A DNA stretch of 64,000 nt from an uncultured Massilimicrobiota sp. (GTDB lineage: Bacteria > Bacillota_I > Bacilli_A > Erysipelotrichales > Coprobacillaceae), in NCBI GenBank assembly GCA_944325245.1, contig CALUZM010000006.1:1-64000 (forward strand), read 5' to 3'. Positions within the stretch are counted from its first letter, which is position 1; each line of letters opens with the position of its first letter. Below, piece by piece: positions 57,538 through 64,000 of this stretch. The notes under the pieces are model-generated. The model searched no databases. It had not been told where the DNA came from and saw only the letters and a program-made list of their open reading frames with translations. The position numbers and the translations under genes are program-made.

Positions 57538-58299
57538 ATGGATAAGAAAAAGGTTGTTGAAATCAAAGGATTAGTTAAGAATTATGGAACGAGAGGATTT
57601 CAGACAAGAGTTTTAAAAGGTATTGATTTAACCATTTATGAAAATGATTTTATTGCGATTATGGGTCCAAGTGGAAGTGGGAAAACAACGTTGTTGAATA
57701 TTTTATCAACCATTGATAAACCTACACAAGGAACAGTGCTATTAGATGGCAAAGATGTCACAAAGTTGAAAAATGAAGAATTATCTCAAATCAGAAGAGA
57801 TAAGATTGGTTTTATTTTTCAGGATTATAATTTATTAGATACCATGACTTTACAAGATAATATTGCCTTACCATTATCATTAAATGGTGTATCATCACAG
57901 GTATGTATATCCAAATGTCAAACTTTGGCACAGATTTTTGGGTTAAAGGAACATTTAAAGAAATATCCATATCAATTATCAGGAGGGCAAAAACAAAGGG
58001 GAGCAACTTGTCGTGCTTTAATCAGTGAACCTGAAATCATATTTGCGGATGAACCTACGGGAGCACTTGATTCTAAATCAAGCCGTGATTTACTGGAACG
58101 TCTCAAGATGGTCAATGATGAAGGAAAAGCCACTATTTTAATGGTCACACATGATGCTCTAAGTGCTTCTTATGCTAAGGATGTCTATATATTAAGTGAT
58201 GGTATGGTGAAATGTCGTTTAACACGAGGAGATAGTCGTAAAGAATTCTATGATCGTATCATTGATATGCAAGTTTCTATGGGAAGTGATTTTTCATGA
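57538..58299 (+). CDS. ABC transporter ATPase, BceA-like
   Basis: 253 residues. Walker A GPSGSGKTT, Q-loop FIFQDYNLLD, signature LSGGQKQRGA and Walker B IIFADEPTGALD. This is the macrolide/bacitracin-type ATPase subgroup. It overlaps the permease gene. In the 100-base gap before it, a rough repeat ATGTAAG(A/G)AT occurs twice 31 bp apart (57449 and 57480) and may bind the response regulator. Confidence 0.95.
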   Translation: MDKKKVVEIKGLVKNYGTRGFQTRVLKGIDLTIYENDFIAIMGPSGSGKTTLLNILSTIDKPTQGTVLLDGKDVTKLKNEELSQIRRDKIGFIFQDYNLLDTMTLQDNIALPLSLNGVSSQVCISKCQTLAQIFGLKEHLKKYPYQLSGGQKQRGATCRALISEPEIIFADEPTGALDSKSSRDLLERLKMVNDEGKATILMVTHDALSASYAKDVYILSDGMVKCRLTRGDSRKEFYDRIIDMQVSMGSDFS

Positions 58300-60200
58300 A
58301 CTTAGCCAAATTATCTTTTATGAACTTTAAAGCCAGTTTTAAAAATTATGTTTCATTAATTGTATCATTAGCTTTTACAGTTCTCATTATTTTTAATTTC
58401 TTTAATCTGATGGATTCTTCTGTTATGGAATCATTAGGAAAAATCAATAGTCAGAATATTAAGATTGTTATTCAATGTGTGATTGTTGTTTTATGTTGTT
58501 TCATGTTTTTCTTTATCTGGTATGCAACAAATGTTTTTTTAACCAAACGTAAAAAAGAAATTGGCGTCTATGTTTTTATGGGATTGACAAATCAGAGAAT
58601 TGGAAAACTTTATATGTTGGAAACAATGATGATTGGTCTTGTTGCTTTAATCATGGGAATTGGTTTTGGGATTTTGATTTCTCAGTTGTTTACAATGATT
58701 TTAGTAACGATTTCTGATATTGAAGTCAATCTATCTTTTGAAATTTCATTATCAGCCATTTTATGGAGCGGTTTGATTTATTTTATTGTTTATATGATTT
58801 TTGTTTTCAAAGGATATATCAATTTAGTCAGTAGCAGTGTTTTAGATATGGTCAGTGCCAATCGTCAAAATGAATATGTGAAACAAAATAAAGTGATTCT
58901 CTTTTTAAAAGCTATCCTTGGAATCATGATTCTCATTTTAGGGTATTATTATGCTATTAAAGAAGGTGGCATGGAAACGATGGCCAATGCATTATTGGCA
59001 GTTGTTTTGGTTATCATAGGTGTCTATCTGTTATTTGGTGGTTTCATTCCATTGGTTTATCAGACATTGGCTTCCAATAAAAGATTTCTATATAAGAAAC
59101 AAAGAACTTTATGGATCAATCAGATTATCTTTCGTATGAAGAAAAATTATCGTACTTATGCGATTGTCACAGTACTGATGATCTGTGCAGTTACAGCATT
59201 GGCAACAGGTGTGGCTATGCATGAACGTTGCCAGATGATACATGATTTTGAAAATGTCTATACGTATCAGATTTTTTCTCAAAAAGATAATCTTCAAAAT
59301 GAGTTTACAAAGGTGATAGAAGAACATAATGATATTCAATATAGTTCTTATATTGAAATGTTGCAGGTAGAGGGAAGCTTTGCTAGTACAACTCATCAAA
59401 AGAATACATTTGCTTTAATTCCATACTCTCAATTAAAAGAATTAGCTCAAGATTCTCATCAGACATTTGAACTTAAACAGCCCCAAGATGATGAAGTGAT
59501 TGATTTGTCTCATCAATATATTCTTTCATTAATTACAACAGATGAACTAGAAGATATTCAGATACAAAATCAAGTCTATAATACAATTCAAAGAACAACT
59601 GTCCCTTATTTAGGCTACTTACAGGAACAAGTTTCTTTCTATTGTGTCAGTGATGATGAATATCAAAGACTAAAATCTACAGAAACATCATTATATGTCT
59701 ATAATTATAAAATTGAGAATACCAAAATGTTGAATGAATCTACTGAAGATATTCAACAGCATCAGGATTGTGCAGGTTTAATCAAAGTTGATCCACAAAA
59801 TGATTCTAATCAATGGATCAAAATGCTTTATCCTGTCTGTATCTTTATGTTTATGGTCTTTATCTTTGCCAGTGGCAGCATTATCTTTATGAAGTTATAT
59901 AATGATGCCTTTGAAGAAAAAGAACGTTATCGTGTCTTAAGAAAAATAGGTATTGGCACAAAAACATTAAGAGCAGGTGTTCAAAAAGAATTATTGTTAA
60001 CGTATATTGTGCCATTTCTACTGATGAGTCTTTCTTCTTATTTCTCAGTTCATGCTTTGGCAAATATGATGCAGACAGATCTGTTATCAGTCAATATATT
60101 GAGTGTAGGAGTTATTGCTATATTCTTTGTAATATGTTATGGATTATCAGTTGTTATTTATTGTCAAAATGCAGGTATATATGAAAAACGTATGTCATAA
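58296..60200 (+). CDS. ABC transporter permease, BceB-like (FtsX domain)
   Basis: 634 residues with ten predicted transmembrane helices and a large extracellular domain of about 200 residues between helices 7 and 8 (roughly 310-520), the arrangement of BceB-type peptide sensors/exporters. FtsX-like segments occur in the first half (KKEIGVYVFMGLTNQRIGKL) and the last (RYRVLRKIGIGTKTLRAGV). With the kinase it likely senses and frees antimicrobial peptides from lipid II cycle targets. Ends at a terminator. Confidence 0.93.
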   Translation: MNLAKLSFMNFKASFKNYVSLIVSLAFTVLIIFNFFNLMDSSVMESLGKINSQNIKIVIQCVIVVLCCFMFFFIWYATNVFLTKRKKEIGVYVFMGLTNQRIGKLYMLETMMIGLVALIMGIGFGILISQLFTMILVTISDIEVNLSFEISLSAILWSGLIYFIVYMIFVFKGYINLVSSSVLDMVSANRQNEYVKQNKVILFLKAILGIMILILGYYYAIKEGGMETMANALLAVVLVIIGVYLLFGGFIPLVYQTLASNKRFLYKKQRTLWINQIIFRMKKNYRTYAIVTVLMICAVTALATGVAMHERCQMIHDFENVYTYQIFSQKDNLQNEFTKVIEEHNDIQYSSYIEMLQVEGSFASTTHQKNTFALIPYSQLKELAQDSHQTFELKQPQDDEVIDLSHQYILSLITTDELEDIQIQNQVYNTIQRTTVPYLGYLQEQVSFYCVSDDEYQRLKSTETSLYVYNYKIENTKMLNESTEDIQQHQDCAGLIKVDPQNDSNQWIKMLYPVCIFMFMVFIFASGSIIFMKLYNDAFEEKERYRVLRKIGIGTKTLRAGVQKELLLTYIVPFLLMSLSSYFSVHALANMMQTDLLSVNILSVGVIAIFFVICYGLSVVIYCQNAGIYEKRMS

Positions 60201-60221
60201 AAGGAGCGAGTCTCCTTTTTT
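60199..60221 (+). terminator. intrinsic terminator after the Bce-like module
   Basis: An 8-bp stem aaaaggag / ctcctttt followed by TTG and T6. Confidence 0.85.
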
Positions 60222-60244
60222 GTTTTTTGAGAGGAAAATAATGA

Positions 60245-60296
60245 TATAATAGCCTTATCTATCATCAAATGTTTCAAATTCTCCTGACAGGAGAAT
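60245..60296 (+). promoter_or_regulatory. -10 element and dyad upstream of XRE-membrane gene
   Basis: TATAAT (60245-60250) without a good -35 is followed by the perfect inverted repeat ATTCTCCT (60278-60285) / AGGAGAAT (60289-60296) in the leader. The dyad could be an operator or a small leader hairpin. Confidence 0.45.
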
Positions 60297-60362
60297 GAAT
60301 CTAGCATCAAGATGTTGTTATGGAGATAAAAATTCTTATAAAATGATGAAGAGGTGGTCATT

Positions 60363-62426
60363 ATGAATAATCAGAAAATTGGTCAATATATTGCATCTAA
60401 GCGTAAGGAAAAAGGATTAACCCAAAAGGAACTGGCAGAAGCTCTTTCTGTAACAAACAAAGCAGTATCGAAATGGGAAACTGGAACCAGTATGCCCGAC
60501 ATTTCTTTATTAAAAGATCTGGCTCAGATTTTAGATATAACAGTCGATGAATTATTAGAGGGAGAAGATCAAAAGGACAAGAGAACATTAGAAGTCAAAG
60601 ATTTTGTTCATTTCAAAATAACGAAAGATATGTATAAAAAATATCTCAAAGTTCAAATGTATCAACAACCACTATACCTCTTTATCACAACGGTATTAGG
60701 ATGTCTTTTTATGTGTTTAGGGTTAGCATTGTTTTTAGCCAATCGTTATATTGGTAGACATATGGATATGATAGGTATGCTGTTAACTGCTATAGGCTTT
60801 TGTGTTTTATTATTTCATATTATCAAAAGAAGTCTTCTGATAATGTTTTATAAACCTTGTGAAGTTCAATATAGTCTTGATCAGCAGGGATTTGATTATA
60901 TTAAGGATGGTGAAAAAGTCTTTTATTTTTTTGCTGAAGTTTATAAGATTATGATTATTGATGATTTCGTTGTTTTAAACAGTAATCATCAGATTCATTT
61001 TCTATTGAAAGAACATTTTGATCATATTAATTATTTATGGACATGTTCTATAGAAACACCCATATTGAGAAAAGCAAAGATGCAGTTATGGATGAAAATC
61101 ATTTTTGCGATAGGAACATTGTTATTGGGATGTTTAGAATTAGGATATCTGATTGTTTTAAAACGATTAGGCTTTGAATATATGTTTGATACTATGGAAA
61201 GTGTTGTGATTCTCTGTATTCTTTTATTTGCGTCAGCTTTTCTTTTGATATGTAAAAAACAATGGACACGCAAACAAATGTTAATAGGATTAGCAGCTTC
61301 AGTCATTTTTTTATTAGTAACATGGTTGTCAGGAAATCAGCTATCTGGATATCAGACATATTATTCTTTATCACCTGATTTGTCTCATCAGCTGGTTTTA
61401 AAGCAATCTAAACAGACAGGACAGATTAAAGATTTACATTACTCATTTTTATGTTTTGGTAAATCTGGCAGTATATTTGATACCAATCAAGAGCCTATTC
61501 ATACACTATGGTTAAATGGCGATAATAATCTTGTCTCTTATCGAGATTCTACTGGTCAAAGACTGGCATATGTAGCCACTTATGGGGATCGTGGCAATGG
61601 GATTTCTTATTATCAGGTCGTAGGAACTCTCACAGGGAACTGGGCAACTCTTCAAGAACGTGATCAATCTTATCAAGTCAGTGTTGATCAGGGAAATATT
61701 GAAATTCAACATCAAAATCAAACATTTTACTATTCATCTTCTCAAATTGAACAATTTGGAACAACAGCCATTGTATGTCAAGATATACGTGGAAATGCAC
61801 AATATGTCATAGCGTTGAATGAAAACTGTGAATTTAATGATAGTGGTCTGATTACATCAGATGGAACTATTACAATTGTTGATATGGAACAACTCTTACC
61901 AACAGAGTTATTCTGTACAACTTATAAAGAAGATCCTCTTGTCCAACAGGAAATTGATAATCAGGTGGAAGAACAGGCTAATCAACTGATTTCTCAAATG
62001 CAAAATATTTTATCTGATGATCCCACACTTGATTCATATCAGGATACTTATGATATTTTTTCAATCAAAACATCTTCTGAAGATTTTTTTGAAATTGCAC
62101 GCTTAGCTTTTCAAAAAGATATTCAAGATGATGTAATCAGTGAAGGCATGAAATATATCAATCAGATAACTGATATTTCTGTGAAAGCAGGAACAATATC
62201 AGATTTTTATGTGGAAATGAAAGCTGACATAAAATTAGAGAATATGTCTACAGGTCATATTGATTCCAATGGTTTATTGGCTAATTATCGTATTATGCAA
62301 GGTGATGGCTGTTATTTGATTGGAAGAATAACTTATCGTGTTCCTGGAGATGTTCATTTGTTAGCATTGCCTTCTCCAATAGAAAAAGATGTTTCTGAGG
62401 ATTCACACTACTATTTTGAATATTGA
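60363..62426 (+). CDS. XRE-family regulator fused to membrane and extracellular domains
   Basis: 687 residues. Residues 1-66 are an XRE helix-turn-helix (KRKEKGLTQKELAEALSVTN). Two hydrophobic helix pairs follow at about 100-160, and further helices at about 235-330. The last 350 residues are polar and lack cysteines beyond a few, probably outside the membrane, with acidic DxSxx-rich stretches. It looks like a one-component membrane-bound transcription regulator that senses something at the cell surface. The ATG at 60363 follows GAAGAGGTGG; an in-frame GTG is 9 bases earlier. Confidence 0.8.
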   Translation: MNNQKIGQYIASKRKEKGLTQKELAEALSVTNKAVSKWETGTSMPDISLLKDLAQILDITVDELLEGEDQKDKRTLEVKDFVHFKITKDMYKKYLKVQMYQQPLYLFITTVLGCLFMCLGLALFLANRYIGRHMDMIGMLLTAIGFCVLLFHIIKRSLLIMFYKPCEVQYSLDQQGFDYIKDGEKVFYFFAEVYKIMIIDDFVVLNSNHQIHFLLKEHFDHINYLWTCSIETPILRKAKMQLWMKIIFAIGTLLLGCLELGYLIVLKRLGFEYMFDTMESVVILCILLFASAFLLICKKQWTRKQMLIGLAASVIFLLVTWLSGNQLSGYQTYYSLSPDLSHQLVLKQSKQTGQIKDLHYSFLCFGKSGSIFDTNQEPIHTLWLNGDNNLVSYRDSTGQRLAYVATYGDRGNGISYYQVVGTLTGNWATLQERDQSYQVSVDQGNIEIQHQNQTFYYSSSQIEQFGTTAIVCQDIRGNAQYVIALNENCEFNDSGLITSDGTITIVDMEQLLPTELFCTTYKEDPLVQQEIDNQVEEQANQLISQMQNILSDDPTLDSYQDTYDIFSIKTSSEDFFEIARLAFQKDIQDDVISEGMKYINQITDISVKAGTISDFYVEMKADIKLENMSTGHIDSNGLLANYRIMQGDGCYLIGRITYRVPGDVHLLALPSPIEKDVSEDSHYYFEY

Positions 62427-62451
62427 TATCACTTCTTTGTTCACTTATAAT
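62423..62451 (+). promoter_or_regulatory. promoter of the second aldo/keto reductase
   Basis: TTGATA (62423-62428) and TATAAT (62446-62451) with a 17-base spacer. Unlike the paralogue at 24580, there is no lengthened spacer. Confidence 0.75.
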
Positions 62452-62478
62452 AAGAGTAAGAGTATGGAGGTCTAATCT

Positions 62479-63597
62479 ATGGAGAAAAGAAAGTTTGAAA
62501 AATTAGGAATTGAATCATCATTATTGGGTTTTGGATGCATGCGTTTTCCATTAGATGAAAATGGAAATATTGAAGAAAAAGAAGCAGAACAAATGCTGGA
62601 TAAAGCCATTTCACATGGAGTCACTTATATTGATACTGCATACCCATATCATAATGGAGATAGTGAACCTTTTGTTGGAAAAGTATTAAAAAAATATGAT
62701 AGAAATCAGTACACTTTAGCGACAAAGTTACCTATCTGGAATGTCAATAGTCAACAAGAAGCCAGAGAGATTTTTGAATCACAACTACAAAGATTAGGTG
62801 TGGATTACGTTGATTTTTATTTATTACATGCTTTAGACGAAAAGAAATGGGAGAAGGTTTTAGAATATCATATTATTGAACTATGTGAAAAATTAAGACA
62901 AGAAGGGAAAATAAAATATCTTGGTTTTAGTTTTCATGATGAATATCCTGTTTTTGAAAAAATCTTAAAAGCTCATGATTGGGATTTTTGTCAATTACAG
63001 TTAAACTATATGGATATGAATATTCAAGCAGGACAAAAGGGTGTCGATTTAGCCAATCAGCTAGGTGTTCCTTTGGTTGTAATGGAACCTATTAAAGGTG
63101 GTAGTCTTGCAACTCTTCCACAAGATGTGACACAAATGTTTAAGGATTATGATGCAAACAGAACTTTAGCATCTTGGGCACTTCGATATGTAGGAACTTT
63201 ACCTGAAGTGAAAGTGATTTTAAGTGGGATGTCAACACTTGAACAAGTGGAAGATAATTTGAAAACTTTTGAAAATTATCAGAATTTAAATGATGAAGAA
63301 ATGAAAATTGTTCAAAAGGTGGCAGATACATTACATGCTCGTACAAAAAATGGATGCACAGGTTGTGGATATTGTATGCCTTGTCCTTTTGGTGTGAATA
63401 TTCCATCTAACTTTAAATATTGGAATAATTGCTTTATCTATGATGATGAAAAATTATTTAAAGGTAAATATGAAAAGATGGATGAAAAAGAAAAAGCAAG
63501 TCATTGCCAGCAATGTGGGGCATGTGAAAGAATGTGTCCACAACAATTACTAATTAGAGAGGATTTAAAACGCGTCGTACAAGATTTTGAGAGATAA
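62479..63597 (+). CDS. aldo/keto reductase with C-terminal 4Fe-4S ferredoxin domain
   Basis: 372 residues, paralogue of the protein at 24580 with the same domain order. Barrel residues include the catalytic set in YIDTAYPYHN, LATKLP and YLLHALDE. The C-terminal cysteine groups are CTGCGYCMPCPFGV, a CxxCxxCxxxCP variant with shorter spacing after the third Cys, and CQQCGACERMCPQ. Expressed from its own promoter and ended by a terminator. Confidence 0.92.
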   Translation: MEKRKFEKLGIESSLLGFGCMRFPLDENGNIEEKEAEQMLDKAISHGVTYIDTAYPYHNGDSEPFVGKVLKKYDRNQYTLATKLPIWNVNSQQEAREIFESQLQRLGVDYVDFYLLHALDEKKWEKVLEYHIIELCEKLRQEGKIKYLGFSFHDEYPVFEKILKAHDWDFCQLQLNYMDMNIQAGQKGVDLANQLGVPLVVMEPIKGGSLATLPQDVTQMFKDYDANRTLASWALRYVGTLPEVKVILSGMSTLEQVEDNLKTFENYQNLNDEEMKIVQKVADTLHARTKNGCTGCGYCMPCPFGVNIPSNFKYWNNCFIYDDEKLFKGKYEKMDEKEKASHCQQCGACERMCPQQLLIREDLKRVVQDFER

Positions 63598-63611
63598 ACC
63601 ATCTCTCTTTT
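63589..63611 (+). terminator. intrinsic terminator
   Basis: A 7-bp stem gagagat / atctctc with a 5-base loop, then TTTTG. Confidence 0.8.
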
Positions 63612-63661
63612 GTTTATACTGGAAAGATGATAAAATGAATATGCTGAAGGGGGAAAGTATC

Positions 63662-64000
63662 ATGACGAAAAAGAAATGGATCATATTGATTTTATCCATT
63701 GTGATTATCGTTGCAGGAGGAATTGGTGGATATATCTGGTATCAAAATGATCAAAAACAAAAAATATTAGATTCTATTCAACTGACTTTTACAGATCAGA
63801 CAGTTATAGAATATGGGAGTGACTGTCATGCAGAGGAATTGGTAGCCAAACAAAGCGGACAATTATCAGCTCCTCAAATAGATACAATGAAAATAGGTAA
63901 GCAAACTTTAGAATATAAAGTTTCTAAAGGTGATTTAAGTAAAACATTTTCACATGAAATCGAAGTTAAAGATACACAGTTACCAGAAATCAAATTGACA
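63662..64000 (+). CDS. membrane-anchored extracellular protein, N-terminal part
   Basis: 113 codons are visible before the window ends. A transmembrane or signal-anchor helix (WIILILSIVIIVAGGIGGYIW) lies at residues 6-26, shown here as an approximate span. It is followed by an extracellular domain with an Ig-like pattern (VIEYGSD, then MKIGKQTLEYKVSKGD and EIEVKDTQLPEIKL) like bacterial surface-protein repeats. GAAGGGGGAAAG precedes the ATG. Its function cannot be judged from the fragment. Confidence 0.7.
   Translation, partial: MTKKKWIILILSIVIIVAGGIGGYIWYQNDQKQKILDSIQLTFTDQTVIEYGSDCHAEELVAKQSGQLSAPQIDTMKIGKQTLEYKVSKGDLSKTFSHEIEVKDTQLPEIKLT

Overview
The window is AT-rich, with A/T-heavy codon use, AAGGAGG-type ribosome binding sites, intrinsic terminators after most transcription units and an arginine T-box. 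It carries cellobiose-type PTS genes, RpiR regulators, many Cof-type HAD phosphatases and a Bce-type two-component/ABC module. Together these point to a low-GC anaerobic or fermentative Bacillota, most likely a gut Erysipelotrichales/Coprobacillaceae-like bacterium. The taxonomic call is inference from gene content. No tRNA, rRNA, CRISPR array, complete insertion sequence or prophage was seen.

Layout. 1-6.6 kb: two GNAT acetyltransferases, an autoregulated XRE/membrane-protein pair with twin operators, a P-loop kinase, an SRAP protein, a Bcp peroxiredoxin, a HAD phosphatase and a DUF4177 protein. 5.76-8.5 kb: beta-glucoside locus 1 (RpiR, PTS IIB, GH1), in which the RpiR and GH1 genes are frameshifted. 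9.3-14.2 kb (minus): RDD protein, M20 peptidase, AEC transporter, AbgB-like M20 hydrolase and YitT. 14.2-17.9 kb (minus): beta-glucoside locus 2 (IIC, GH1, RpiR). 18.1-19.4 kb: a decayed AAA/DUF4143 ATPase. 19.8-24.5 kb: glycosyltransferase, two HADs, a Cys/Met PLP enzyme with an internal stop, and an esterase. 24.5-34.1 kb: a redox-rich stretch with a ferredoxin-tailed aldo/keto reductase, glutamine amidotransferase, cupin, DUF362, LysR, flavodoxin-ferredoxin, histidine phosphatase and MATE. It ends in a PNPOx-ferredoxin / class M sirtuin / macrodomain operon. 34-39.4 kb: glutathione peroxidase, a MarR-MATE operon and three HADs, two of them broken. 39.5-41.8 kb: GH32 and AraC. 41.9-45.8 kb: two tandem Old Yellow Enzyme-type reductases. 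45.9-47.1 kb: an orphan Imm-5-like immunity protein and a membrane protein. 47.2-54.3 kb: an Arg T-box and argGHCJBF, without argD. 54.3-55.7 kb: remnants and a frameshifted lipoprotein. 55.8-60.2 kb: Bce-like response regulator, kinase and ABC transporter. 60.3-64 kb: an XRE-membrane sensor, a second ferredoxin-tailed aldo/keto reductase, and a membrane-anchored protein cut by the window end.

Two themes stand out. First, the sirtuin and zinc-macrodomain genes overlap and follow a PNPOx-ferredoxin gene, under a promoter flanked by two dyads. This looks like a reversible ADP-ribosylation module without the usual GcvH-like/lipoate-ligase partners. Second, at least ten coding interruptions occur. 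Eight are explained by single-base changes in homopolymers (four of these in the DUF4143 ATPase), two are in-frame stops, and one further gene junction is disrupted by a 19-base A tract. This reflects either error-prone consensus sequence or ongoing gene decay, and it should be settled before any of these genes is treated as functional or dead.
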